Source: Pseudomonas parafulva (GTDB lineage: Bacteria > Pseudomonadota > Gammaproteobacteria > Pseudomonadales > Pseudomonadaceae). From it: a stretch of DNA of 64,000 nucleotides. A model generated the notes under the pieces. It ran no database searches, was not told the origin of the DNA, and was given only the letters and a program-made list of their open reading frames with translations. The DNA is taken from positions 3,658,001 to 3,722,000 of the forward strand of contig NZ_CP009747.1 in assembly GCF_000800255.1 (NCBI RefSeq), written 5' to 3'. The position numbers and the translations under genes were made by a program. Of this stretch, positions 1 through 9,734 are shown one piece after another; the stretch's first letter is position 1, and every line of letters begins with the position of its first letter.

Positions 1-1
1 C

Positions 2-1630
2 AGTTTCGGCCTCAACGGCCCGCTGACCGACGCCCTCAGCTACCGGGTGTACGGCAACGTGGCCAAGACCGATGCCGACGACTGGGACATCAACGAAGGC
101 CACCAGTCCACGCGCAGCGGCAACCAGGTCGGCACCCTGCCTGCCGGTCGGGAAGGCGTGCGCAACAAGGACGTCAATGGCCTGCTGAGCTGGAAACTCG
201 ACCCTCGGCAGACGCTGGACCTGGAAGCCGGCTTCAGCCGCCAGGGCAATATCTACAGCGGCGACACCCAGAACACCAACTCCAATGCCACGGTCAAGCG
301 CCTGCTCGGCCACGAAACCAACCTGATGTACCGCGAAAACTACGCCCTCACCCATCGCGGCGACTGGGACTTCGGCACCAGCATGGCCTATCTGCAATAT
401 GCCAAGACCCGCAACAGCCGCATCAACGAAGGGTTGGCCGGCGGCACCGAAGGCATTTTCAGCAACGCCGACATGTCCACCTCGACCCTGCGCGACCTCA
501 CCGCCCACGGCGAGCTGAACCTGCCGCTGCACGCCTGGCGCGACCAGACCCTGACCCTGGGCAGCGAATGGAGCCAGCAGAAGCTCGACGACCCCAGCTC
601 CAACACCCAGAGCACCAGCGAAGGCGGCAGCGTCGCGGGCCTGGCCAGCAGCGGCCGTAGCACCACTTCGCAGGCGCAGATCTTCTCGCTGTTCGCCGAG
701 GACAACATCGAACTGCAACCGGGCACCATGCTCACCCCGGCCCTGCGCCTGGACCATCACAGCGTGGTCGGCGACAACTGGAGCCCGTCGCTGAACCTGT
801 CCCACGCGCTCACCGATGAACTGACGCTCAAGGCTGGCATCGCCCGCGCCTACAAAGCGCCGAACCTGTACCAGCTCAACCCCGACTACCTGCTCTACAG
901 CCGTGGCCAGGGTTGCTACGGCCAGAGCACCAGTTGCTACCTGCAAGGCAACGACAAGCTCGAGGCCGAAACCAGCGTCAACAAGGAACTGGGCATCGAA
1001 TTCCAGCGCGACGGCCTGGTGGCCGGCATCACCTACTTCCGCAACGACTACAAGAACAAGATCGACTCCGGTCTGGGTCGCATCGGCAGCGCCAGCGGCG
1101 GCACCGGCAGCTACGCCAATGCCGCGATCTACCAGTGGGAGAACATTCCCAAGGCGCTGGTCGAGGGTCTGGAAGGCACGCTGACCCTGCCACTGACCGA
1201 GCAGTTGAAGTGGACCAACAACTTCACCTACATGCTCCAGTCGAAGAACAAGGAAACCGGCGACACCCTCTCGGTGACCCCGGCCTACACCCTCAATTCG
1301 ATGCTCGACTGGCAGGCCAGCGACGACCTGTCGCTGCAACTGAGCGTGGCCTGGTACGGCAAGCAGAAGCCGAAGAAATTCGACTACCACGGCGACCGCG
1401 TGACCGGCTCGTCCAACGACCAGGTGGCGCCCTATGCGCTGGTCGGCGCCAGCGGCACCTACGCGATCACGAAGCACCTGAGCCTGACCGCCGGCATCGA
1501 CAACCTGTTCGACAAACGCCTGTTCCGCGCCGGCAACGCCCAGGGTGTGAACAACATCGACGGCGCCGGGGCCGCCACTTACAACGAACCCGGCCGCACC
1601 CTGTACACCAGCCTCACTGCCTCGTTCTGA
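2..1630 (+). CDS. FepA/PfeA-type TonB-dependent ferric siderophore receptor (5' end outside window)
   Basis: Outer-membrane TonB-dependent receptor, most like the ferric enterobactin/catecholate receptors. The reading frame is open from base 2, so the signal peptide, TonB box and plug lie to the left; about 540 residues of the barrel remain. Visible family features are the barrel stretch GPLTDALSYR...YGNVAKTDADD, an extracellular loop with a Cys pair (GCYGQSTSCYLQGND) followed by LEAETSVNKELGIEF, and a C-terminal ...YTSLTASF ending in Phe, the sorting residue for BAM. The esterase gene 61 bases downstream on the same strand suggests uptake and hydrolysis of a catecholate siderophore. The exact ligand cannot be read from sequence. 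Confidence 0.88.
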   Translation, partial: SFGLNGPLTDALSYRVYGNVAKTDADDWDINEGHQSTRSGNQVGTLPAGREGVRNKDVNGLLSWKLDPRQTLDLEAGFSRQGNIYSGDTQNTNSNATVKRLLGHETNLMYRENYALTHRGDWDFGTSMAYLQYAKTRNSRINEGLAGGTEGIFSNADMSTSTLRDLTAHGELNLPLHAWRDQTLTLGSEWSQQKLDDPSSNTQSTSEGGSVAGLASSGRSTTSQAQIFSLFAEDNIELQPGTMLTPALRLDHHSVVGDNWSPSLNLSHALTDELTLKAGIARAYKAPNLYQLNPDYLLYSRGQGCYGQSTSCYLQGNDKLEAETSVNKELGIEFQRDGLVAGITYFRNDYKNKIDSGLGRIGSASGGTGSYANAAIYQWENIPKALVEGLEGTLTLPLTEQLKWTNNFTYMLQSKNKETGDTLSVTPAYTLNSMLDWQASDDLSLQLSVAWYGKQKPKKFDYHGDRVTGSSNDQVAPYALVGASGTYAITKHLSLTAGIDNLFDKRLFRAGNAQGVNNIDGAGAATYNEPGRTLYTSLTASF

Positions 1631-1679
1631 GGCCGGTCGCCGCGCCGCCGCCCCGGCGCGGCCCCCATGGACGACCTGA

Positions 1680-3385
<1,706 letters not shown>

Positions 3386-3424
3386 AGTGACTCTCTTCGC
3401 TTGAGCGCCTTGCCGGCGCTCCTC

Positions 3425-4630
3425 TCAACCTTTCACGCACACCACCTGACGCAGGGTGTGCAACACTTCGACCAGCTCGCGCTGGGCGTTCATGACCGCA
3501 TCGATGTCCTTGTAGGCCATCGGGATTTCGTCGATCACCGCCGCATCCTTGCGGCACTCCACATGGGCAGTGGCGCGACGCTGGTCTTCGACGGTGAAAC
3601 GCTGCTTGGCCTGGGTCCGGCTCAGCACCCGACCCGCGCCGTGGCTGCACGAGCAGAACGACTCGGCATTGCCCAGGCCCCGGACGATGAAACTCTTGGC
3701 GCCCATGGAGCCGGGAATGATGCCCAGCTCGTCCTGGCGCGCCGACACCGCCCCCTTGCGCGTCACCAGCACCTCCTGGCCGAAATGCTGCTCACGCTGC
3801 ACGTAGTTGTGATGGCAGTTGATCGCCTCCAGGCTGGCCTCGAAGGGCCTGCCCAGCACACTGCGGGTCGCTGCCACGGTGGCGCGCATCATCAGCTCGC
3901 GGTTGTGCCGGGCGAAGTCCTGAGCCCACTCCACCGCCTCGACGTAGTCGGCGAAATACCGACTGCCTTCCTCGAAATACGCCAGGTTGCGGTCCGGCAA
4001 GTTGGCCAGGTGCTGACGCATGTCGGCCTGGGCGCGCTCGATGAACAGGCTGCCGATGGCATTGCCCACCCCGCGCGAGCCGCTGTGCAGCATGAACCAG
4101 ACCCGGTCGGCTTCGTCCAGGCACACCTCGACGAAATGGTTGCCGCCGCCCAGGGTACCCAGGTGCTGGCGGTTATTGGTCTTCTCCAACTGAGGGTACT
4201 TGTCGGTGATCGCCTTGAAGCGCCCCGCCAGCGCGCTCCATGCCTGGTCGGCCTGGCTGGGCACATCGCCCCACGCCCCTTGGTCGCGACGCCCGTGCGT
4301 CTTGCCATGGGGCACCGCTTTCTCGATGGCGCTGCGCAGGCCGTGCAGGTTGTCCGGCAGGTCGCGGGCGTGCAGCGACGTGCGCGCCGCGATCATGCCG
4401 CAGCCGATATCGACACCCACCGCCGCCGGGATGATCGCCCCGACGGTGGGGATCACACTGCCGATGGTCGAACCCTTGCCCACGTGCACGTCGGGCATCA
4501 CCGCCAGGTGCTTGAAGATGAACGGCAGGCGCGCCGTGTTCATCAGTTGCTGGCGCGCGGCGTCATCCACCGGCACGCCGTCGGTCCACAGTTTGATCGG
4601 CTTGCCGCCAGCCACTTCCAACAGATTCAT
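3425..4630 (-). CDS. rtcB: RNA-splicing ligase RtcB
   Basis: GTP-dependent 3'-phosphate/5'-OH RNA ligase of 401 residues, full length for the bacterial family. Metal-site motifs are visible: VGVDIGCGM with Asp75 and Cys77, GGGNHF at 161-166, and LHSGSRG with His182. The guanylylated His is in SHGAGR (His330). It joins RNA ends left by 2',3'-cyclic-phosphate-forming ribonucleases, in tRNA or rRNA repair. The ATG is preceded by AAGGAAC at good spacing. It sits 21 bases after the slipin gene and shares its sigma-54 promoter, so expression should depend on RtcR. Confidence 0.96.
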   Translation of the reverse strand: MNLLEVAGGKPIKLWTDGVPVDDAARQQLMNTARLPFIFKHLAVMPDVHVGKGSTIGSVIPTVGAIIPAAVGVDIGCGMIAARTSLHARDLPDNLHGLRSAIEKAVPHGKTHGRRDQGAWGDVPSQADQAWSALAGRFKAITDKYPQLEKTNNRQHLGTLGGGNHFVEVCLDEADRVWFMLHSGSRGVGNAIGSLFIERAQADMRQHLANLPDRNLAYFEEGSRYFADYVEAVEWAQDFARHNRELMMRATVAATRSVLGRPFEASLEAINCHHNYVQREQHFGQEVLVTRKGAVSARQDELGIIPGSMGAKSFIVRGLGNAESFCSCSHGAGRVLSRTQAKQRFTVEDQRRATAHVECRKDAAVIDEIPMAYKDIDAVMNAQRELVEVLHTLRQVVCVKG

Positions 4631-4651
4631 CGTCGTGTTCCTTGTCGTCGC

Positions 4652-5782
4652 TCAGCCGGTCTTGAGGCTGACCAATCCATTCAATACTTGATCCAGACCA
4701 CCGAACACGGAGATTCGGTCGATACGTTCGGCCACCCGCTCCAAGGTTTCCAGTTCCTTCAGGCGCAATGCCGTCGGGCTGCCTTCCATCACCTTGGCGG
4801 TGTTGAGCAGCGAGCGCGTCGCCTGGGTTTCCTCGCGGCGCCGGATCACGTTGGCCTGGGCCGCCTTCTCCGCCTCCACCACCTGCGCCAGCAGGGTCTT
4901 CATCTCGCCCGGCAGGATGATGTCGCGCACACCGAGGGTGCTGACCTCCAGGCCGCTGTCCGGCAGCAGCGTCTGCAAGTGCTCGCCGATGCGCGCGTCG
5001 ATGTACTGCTTGTCGTCGAGCAACTCGTCCAGGGTGCGCGTGCCGACTGCCGCACGCAGGCCCAGTTGCAGCTCACGGTACAGGTGCTCCACCGGTTTGC
5101 TGAAGCGCGCATGGGCCATCAGCACATCGCTGTAGCGCCAGTTGGCGACCAGGTTCAGGCGCAGGCTCACCTTGTCGCGGGTGAGGATTTCCTGACCGTT
5201 GACTTCCAGCGCCTGCACTCGGGTATCGACGGTCTCCACAGCGACCTGGCTACCGCAGCGCCAGAAGCCGTATTGACCGGCCTGCAGGAGGTCGACCACG
5301 GCACCGTCGATCTTCAGCACACCCACATGGAACGCTGGCACGGTGACCAGCAGTACATGCTCGAGCCCAGCCAACCCCGGCCGGTTCAGCCGCGCCAGCA
5401 AGGCCGGTGGCACGCGGCGGCCCTGGGTCAGGTCGATGCGCTCCAGCGTGTGCTGGGCCTGGCCTTTCCAGTACAGGCGGCGGCTGTCCGGGCCGAGCAG
5501 TTCCATCAGCTTGCCATCTTCCAGGCGCAGGCCCAGTTCGTGTTCGCCCAGGTCCATGCGCTCGAAGTAGCGCTCGACCCGTTGTGGCTGGTGCTGGCGC
5601 AGGTAGCCGGCCAGCGGATGGTCGAACAGCGGGGTGTTGAGGTTGAAGGTCTGCACCGCCAGCCGGTCGTGCCAGTCGAAACGCGGATACAGCCCAGGCT
5701 CCAGGATCGCCTGGAAATCGCCCTCGTCGAGCAGCAGGCCGCGTTCGTTCTTTTTCACGATAAAGCGTTTCATCCATTTCAT
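4652..5782 (-). CDS. Slipin family SPFH/band-7 protein in the rtc operon
   Basis: A 376-residue SPFH/stomatin-like protein. The central part (QVAVETVDTRVQALEVNGQEILTRDKVSLRLNLVANWRY) is the band-7 domain, followed by a helical region with KAAQANVIRRREETQATRSLL. The usual N-terminal hydrophobic hairpin is weak: the protein starts with a basic KWMKRFIVKKNERG and a long pre-domain, so peripheral membrane association is possible. Start chosen at 5782 because AGAGGA lies 8-9 bases upstream; an ATG at 5803 adds seven residues but has no ribosome-binding site. Slipins are a known partner of RtcB/RlaP repair loci; their role there is unproved and may be membrane scaffolding of repair. Confidence 0.88.
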   Translation of the reverse strand: MKWMKRFIVKKNERGLLLDEGDFQAILEPGLYPRFDWHDRLAVQTFNLNTPLFDHPLAGYLRQHQPQRVERYFERMDLGEHELGLRLEDGKLMELLGPDSRRLYWKGQAQHTLERIDLTQGRRVPPALLARLNRPGLAGLEHVLLVTVPAFHVGVLKIDGAVVDLLQAGQYGFWRCGSQVAVETVDTRVQALEVNGQEILTRDKVSLRLNLVANWRYSDVLMAHARFSKPVEHLYRELQLGLRAAVGTRTLDELLDDKQYIDARIGEHLQTLLPDSGLEVSTLGVRDIILPGEMKTLLAQVVEAEKAAQANVIRRREETQATRSLLNTAKVMEGSPTALRLKELETLERVAERIDRISVFGGLDQVLNGLVSLKTG

Positions 5783-6190
5783 TGTTCTGTTCCTCTCATT
5801 CATGTGCAGGGTGCCGGTGGTGCCGACTCACCGAGCACTGGGGGCGGAACCCGGCGCAGTTCTGGGGCCGGGAGCCAGGCTCCAGCGGCGGCCGTCGTTG
5901 CGCCAGGTCCGGCCAGCAGGCCGGGTGAATCGGCGGTGGTGCCGGCAATGCTTGCCGACAAGGGGCCTTCCTGGCCCTGCACCGCACCAGCGGGTGTTGC
6001 GTCATAGCTACCTTAGGCGGGTAGTGCCGGGTCTCCCCGGCGAGCGTTCGAGCAGCCGTTTCACGGGTCTGCACGAGAACGACCGGTCGTTGCAGCGGCG
6101 GCATGCACGACACCGACACCGGAGTGGGTACGTGCACCGGCGGGGTGGTAACCCCTTGCCCGAGGGCCTGCCTGGCGATGCGGTCAGAGA
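5783..6190 (-). promoter_or_regulatory. Long structured leader of the rtc operon; possible embedded ncRNA
   Basis: About 400 bases between the sigma-54 promoter and the slipin start contain no convincing gene but many perfect hairpins: 6142-6155, 6078-6091 (palindrome, inside a 6069-6095 stem), 6026-6041 (6-bp stem with GAGA, a GNRA loop, on the transcribed strand), 6008-6024 (5-bp stem, 7-base loop), 5982-5993, 5963-5977, 5943-5957, 5909-5924 and 5871-5883. In Salmonella the sigma-54 rtc transcript carries Y-RNA-like ncRNAs. This leader shows no tRNA-like T-arm, so it is not obviously YrlA. Function unknown. Confidence 0.45.
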
Positions 6191-6196
6191 GGTAAT

Positions 6197-6212
6197 TGCG
6201 AACGCTGTGCCA
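6197..6212 (-). promoter_or_regulatory. Sigma-54 (-24/-12) promoter of the slipin-rtcB-rlaP operon
   Basis: On the minus strand the sequence reads TGGCACAGCGTTCGCA. This has the invariant GG and GC with ten bases between them and matches TGGCACGNNNNTTGCW at nearly every conserved position. It points toward the slipin gene, with a start expected near 6186. The divergent gene encodes RtcR, a sigma-54 activator with a GAFTGA loop, which makes this the expected target promoter. AT-rich DNA between it and rtcR (about 6230-6340) is where activator sites would be expected; CAGGT-N7-ACCTG at 6298-6314 is one inverted repeat there. Confidence 0.82.
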
Positions 6213-6361
6213 GCTTTCCAGCGACACAACGCATAAAAATTTATCTCATTGATTTATAAGAATTTATTTTCGCCATCTGGTTGATCGAGATTTTCCACAG
6301 GTGATTGAAACCTGAAATTTAATATACGCTTTGATCATCACTTATCTTTTTGGATAAACCC
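6213..6361. other. AT-rich regulatory spacer between rtcR and the rtc promoter
   Basis: This stretch is strikingly AT-rich against GC-rich surroundings, with runs such as AAAAATTTAT, GATTTATAAGAATTTATT and GAAATTTAATATACG. It holds the inverted repeat CAGGT-N7-ACCTG (6298-6314). It probably includes the rtcR promoter and the upstream activator sites for the divergent operon. No exact sigma-70 hexamer pair with 16-18 base spacing was found. Confidence 0.4.
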
Positions 6362-7957
6362 GTGAATAAGTCACGCGTCGCCATCGGCTTTCTCGGCTCC
6401 ACCCTCGACCGTAACGGCAAGGGCGCCGCGCGCTGGAACCGCTGGCGCCCCACCATCGGCCTGTGCCGCCAACCCGACCTGCCGCTGGACCGCCTGGAGC
6501 TGATCCATGGCCCGAGCGCCCGCGACCTCGGCTTGGCCGAGCGCATCCGCGCCGACGTGCAGCAGGTTTCGCCCGCCACCGAAGTGCGCCTGCACCCGCT
6601 CACCCTGCGCAACCCCTGGGACTTCGAGGAGGTCTACGGCGCCCTGCACGACTTCGCCAGCGACTACCGCTTCGACACCGAACGCGAGGACTACCTGGTG
6701 CACATCACCACGGGCACCCACGTCGCGCAGATCTGCTGGTTCCTGCTGACCGAGGCGCGCTACCTGCCGGCGCGCCTGGTGCAAACGGCACCCTCGCGCC
6801 AGCGCGACGAAGCCAGCGACCCCGCCGGCACGGCCACCCTGATCGACCTTGATCTGTCGCGTTACGACCAGATCGCCTCGCGCTTTCAACGCGAGCAGGC
6901 CCAGGGTCAGTCGCTGCTCAAGTCCGGCATCGCCACACGCAACGCGGCCTTCAACCGCACCATCGAGCAGATCGAACGGGTCGCCCTGCGCTCGCAGGCG
7001 CCGGTGCTGCTGGTCGGACCGACCGGCGCCGGCAAGTCGTTCCTGGCCCGGCGCATTCACGAACTCAAGCGCGGTCGCCATCAGCTCGAAGGACGATTCA
7101 TCGAAGTGAACTGCGCGACCCTGCGCGGCGACGGCGCCATGTCTGCCCTGTTCGGCCACGCCAAGGGCGCCTTCACCGGCGCGCAAAACGCCCGCGAAGG
7201 CCTTTTGCGCGCAGCCGATGGCGGCATGCTGTTCCTCGACGAGATCGGTGAACTGGGCGCCGACGAGCAGGCCATGCTGCTCAAGGCCATCGAGGAAAAA
7301 CGCTTCTTCCCGCTGGGCGCGGACCGCGAAGTGCAGAGCGATTTCCAGCTCATCGCCGGCACCCACCGCGACCTGCGCGCCAGAGTCGCCGACGGCTCGT
7401 TCCGCGAAGATTTGTTCGCCCGCATCAACCTGTGGACCTTCGCCCTGCCGGGCCTGGCCCAGCGCCGCGAAGACATCGAGCCCAACCTGGACTTCGAACT
7501 GCAACGCCACGCCCGCGAGCAAGGTCGCCAGGTGCGCTTCAACCTGCAAGCCAAACGCCGTTACCTGGCCTTCGCCCATGCCAGCGAAGCGCGCTGGGCC
7601 GGCAACTTCCGCGAGCTGTCGGCTTCGATCACGCGCATGGCCACCCTGGCCGACAGCGGGCGCATCGACGAAGCCTTGGTCAGCGAGGAAATCGAGCGAT
7701 TGCGTCACGCCTGGGGGCTGGATAGCCAGACCGAGGACGATACGCTGCTGGCCGGGCGCGAACTCGACCTGTTCGATCGGGTACAGCTACGCGCCGTGAT
7801 CGACGTGTGTCGGCGCTCGGCCAGCGTGTCCGAGGCCGGACGCGAGCTGTTTGCCGTGTCGCGGCAAGAGAAGGCCAACCCCAACGACGCTGATCGCCTG
7901 CGCAAGTACCTGGCGCGGTTTGGGTTGGCGTGGCAGCAGGTGAAGGGCGAGAGGTGA
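6362..7957 (+). CDS. rtcR: RtcR, CARF-domain sigma-54-dependent activator of RNA repair genes
   Basis: A 531-residue bacterial enhancer-binding protein. The N-terminal ~185 residues begin VAIGFLGSTLD and include VHITTGTHVAQICWFLLTEARYLPA, the RtcR version of the CARF ligand-binding domain, which is believed to sense RNA ends or fragments. The AAA+ domain follows, with Walker A GPTGAGKS (~219-226), the sigma-54 loop GAFTGA (~269-274) and Walker B MLFLDEIGEL. A C-terminal DNA-binding region ends the protein. GTG at 6362 is preferred (GGA 8 bases upstream); TTG at 6350 would add four residues. It is transcribed divergently from its presumed target operon. Confidence 0.93.
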   Translation: MNKSRVAIGFLGSTLDRNGKGAARWNRWRPTIGLCRQPDLPLDRLELIHGPSARDLGLAERIRADVQQVSPATEVRLHPLTLRNPWDFEEVYGALHDFASDYRFDTEREDYLVHITTGTHVAQICWFLLTEARYLPARLVQTAPSRQRDEASDPAGTATLIDLDLSRYDQIASRFQREQAQGQSLLKSGIATRNAAFNRTIEQIERVALRSQAPVLLVGPTGAGKSFLARRIHELKRGRHQLEGRFIEVNCATLRGDGAMSALFGHAKGAFTGAQNAREGLLRAADGGMLFLDEIGELGADEQAMLLKAIEEKRFFPLGADREVQSDFQLIAGTHRDLRARVADGSFREDLFARINLWTFALPGLAQRREDIEPNLDFELQRHAREQGRQVRFNLQAKRRYLAFAHASEARWAGNFRELSASITRMATLADSGRIDEALVSEEIERLRHAWGLDSQTEDDTLLAGRELDLFDRVQLRAVIDVCRRSASVSEAGRELFAVSRQEKANPNDADRLRKYLARFGLAWQQVKGER

Positions 7958-7998
7958 AGGCGTTGCAGAAGCGGTCAACCTGGAGCGACCCGCAGCAC

Positions 7999-8025
7999 GC
8001 TCGCCCACGCATGACGTGAGCGAGC
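7999..8025. terminator. Interrupted inverted repeat between convergent genes
   Basis: GCTCGC-C-CACG-CATGA-CGTG-A-GCGAGC forms a 10-bp stem with one symmetric mismatch, between the end of rtcR and the end of the convergent Cry-like gene. There is no U-tract on either side, so a terminator role is only inferred from position. Confidence 0.35.
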
Positions 8026-8034
8026 GACTGGGCG

Positions 8035-9471
8035 TCAGGACGGGAGCTTGAGCGGCGTTTTCGCCAGCTGTCGCCAGGTGCTCACGATGACCTCGGGAAC
8101 ACCCAGCGAGTTGCGCAACTCGGACTCCTTGAGCGTCTTGTATGCCTCGAAATGCTGCAGCAACAGGTCCTTGTTCGGGTTGTTCCCCTCTTTGTCACGG
8201 CTGGCCTGACGACATTCCATGACCTTGGTCTTCCAACTCGCTGGCAGCGGGACCTCACCGACCTCCAGATCATCCACATACCAGACGAAGTTGCGGCAAC
8301 TGCCGCCGCTGGTATCGCCCAGGGCACAAAGGGTCTGCTCGTGCTGATGCACTTTCGCCCTTCGGTCGGCGATGATCTTCGGCCAGAGTTTCTCGGCGAA
8401 ATCGGCGTACTTCAATGCAGCCTTGGCCACAGTTCCGTCGTCGGGGCGGCCGTAGCTGGACAGCAGTGGATCACGCGCTACGCCGTCGCGCCCCAGATTG
8501 CCGGGATCGACTACGGCCATCTCCTGGAACAGGGCCAATTGCAGGCTCGCCGCGATCAGAAATACGCTGAAGCCCAGTTTCGCGTACTTGTCGCTCATCA
8601 GGGTTCCCAGCATGCCGTTCGGCCCGGACAGGAAGGTCGACTCATATTTCTGCAGCAAGGTGAACAGGTGCTTGCGGTCTTCCAGTACGGTCAGGTCCCG
8701 AGCGGCCTTGGCCGGCAGGTATTCGTACTCCAAGTGCTGCTGGATGTTCTTGATGGCACCGTCGACGCTGTCGATCAAGCTCTGCTGCAGCTCTTGGCCG
8801 ACGATCCGCTTCATCTCTACGTAGACTTTGTCGAAGTAACTGGGCACCCCTGGCGGGAATACCGACTCGAACAACGACTTGGCGATCGCCCCACCGAGCG
8901 AAGACAGCAAGCTACCCGCAAGCTTGGAGCCGATGGTCGCCAGCACCTCCTCAGGGTTGTCCAGGAACAGTTCAGTATCGGCCGTGTCGGACAGCACCTT
9001 GGGCATCGCCCCGAGGAAAAGCAGGCGTCCGTCCTGATCCACCGCCACGTCCTTGAACAGATAAACCAATTGGCCGAAGTTGGTGGTGCGCAGCAGCACG
9101 ACAGATCGAGGACGTGCACCGTTGAAGGGTTTGTTCAAGTAGGTGAACGTTTCGTCCTGCAGCACTTCGCCCTCGAGTAGCGGCGTTTCACGCTGTATCG
9201 ACTGCATGACGCACGCCGTGCGCGCAGCATGTTGGCGCAGTACAGAATCACGCAGGGAGGGCAAAGCGTCGGGTGACGCCACGGGGATCGCCGACATCGG
9301 CGCAATCATCTTGCCCAACGTGGCCTCGTCCATGTCATGCGTACCGTGATGGGCGAGATACTGCAGCATGTGTCGCCTGGCGTAGTCTGGCGGCGCGTCG
9401 GGGTAGACCTGGGCGATACCGAAGATAAAACCGACATTGATAACGTGATCGAGCGCTTTTGCGTCTTGCAT
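8035..9471 (-). CDS. Unclassified protein with a Cry-toxin domain-I-like helical region
   Basis: A 478-residue protein not firmly recognised. Residues ~180-375 read like the alpha-helical pore-forming N-terminal domain of insecticidal delta-endotoxins: an amphipathic start (GSKLAGSLLSSLGGAIAKSL), an acidic helix around YFDKVYVEMKRIVGQEL, then FSVFLIAASLQLALFQEMAV, which resembles the Cry helix-5/6 stretch (...LLSVYVQAANLHLSVLRDV), and a further helix ending YADFAEKLWPKIIADRR. The first ~175 residues and the C-terminal ~100 (with two Cys near CALGDTSGGSC) match nothing I know, and Cry domains II and III are absent. No signal peptide is apparent. Start chosen at the second of two ATGs, 5 bases after GGAG. 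It is a single gene with its own upstream region. A pore-forming toxin is an inference. Confidence 0.5.
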   Translation of the reverse strand: MQDAKALDHVINVGFIFGIAQVYPDAPPDYARRHMLQYLAHHGTHDMDEATLGKMIAPMSAIPVASPDALPSLRDSVLRQHAARTACVMQSIQRETPLLEGEVLQDETFTYLNKPFNGARPRSVVLLRTTNFGQLVYLFKDVAVDQDGRLLFLGAMPKVLSDTADTELFLDNPEEVLATIGSKLAGSLLSSLGGAIAKSLFESVFPPGVPSYFDKVYVEMKRIVGQELQQSLIDSVDGAIKNIQQHLEYEYLPAKAARDLTVLEDRKHLFTLLQKYESTFLSGPNGMLGTLMSDKYAKLGFSVFLIAASLQLALFQEMAVVDPGNLGRDGVARDPLLSSYGRPDDGTVAKAALKYADFAEKLWPKIIADRRAKVHQHEQTLCALGDTSGGSCRNFVWYVDDLEVGEVPLPASWKTKVMECRQASRDKEGNNPNKDLLLQHFEAYKTLKESELRNSLGVPEVIVSTWRQLAKTPLKLPS

Positions 9472-9593
9472 CATGACTCCTGGATCCCTGGGGAGAGCGA
9501 GAGTGGACGGTAGTTATCAGAGCTGGAAATAAGGATGTGCCGGACGGCAACGAGAGCCGAAATGGAGAGGTTTGAGTGGGTAGCGCTCCGCAA

Positions 9594-9635
9594 TTGATAT
9601 CAAAGAGCCATCAATAGCCGAATTGGTGATATCAC
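9594..9635. promoter_or_regulatory. Paired GATATC palindromes (candidate operators)
   Basis: TTGATATCAA (9594-9603) and GTGATATCAC (9626-9635) are both perfect 10-bp palindromes sharing TGATATCA. Their centres are 32 bases apart, about three helical turns. They lie ~120-165 bases upstream of the Cry-like gene, so they could be binding sites for a dimeric regulator. No known regulator motif was recognised. Confidence 0.35.
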
Positions 9636-9692
9636 GCAATAGCCATTCGATCAGACCTGCTCCCCAGCGCAGTGCCTGATCGTTGGCATGAC

Positions 9693-9734
9693 TGTTTCAC
9701 GACGACTGCTTCACGACGACTGTTTCACGACGAC
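9693..9734. repeat. 14-base tandem repeat, three copies
   Basis: TGTTTCACGACGAC, TGCTTCACGACGAC and TGTTTCACGACGAC are head-to-tail, then decay to TTCACT. The repeats lie in the spacer 3' of the zeta-like gene. Copies 1 and 3 are identical and copy 2 differs by one base. There are no spacers and no cas genes, so this is a microsatellite-type repeat. Confidence 0.85.

Noticed and set aside
6008..6024. Possible tRNA-like arm (5-bp stem, 7-base loop) in the rtc leader
   Set aside because: No acceptor stem, no T-loop TTC-A pattern and the loop lacks U at position 33. Not enough to call a tRNA or Y RNA.
5796..6227. A 143-codon minus-strand open frame across the rtc leader
   Set aside because: It starts upstream of the sigma-54 promoter, is Pro/Arg/Cys-rich without family resemblance, and has no ribosome-binding site. 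The hairpin-rich sequence is better explained as leader RNA.
9693..9734. CRISPR array
   Set aside because: The units are only 14 bases, directly adjacent, with no spacers and no cas genes.
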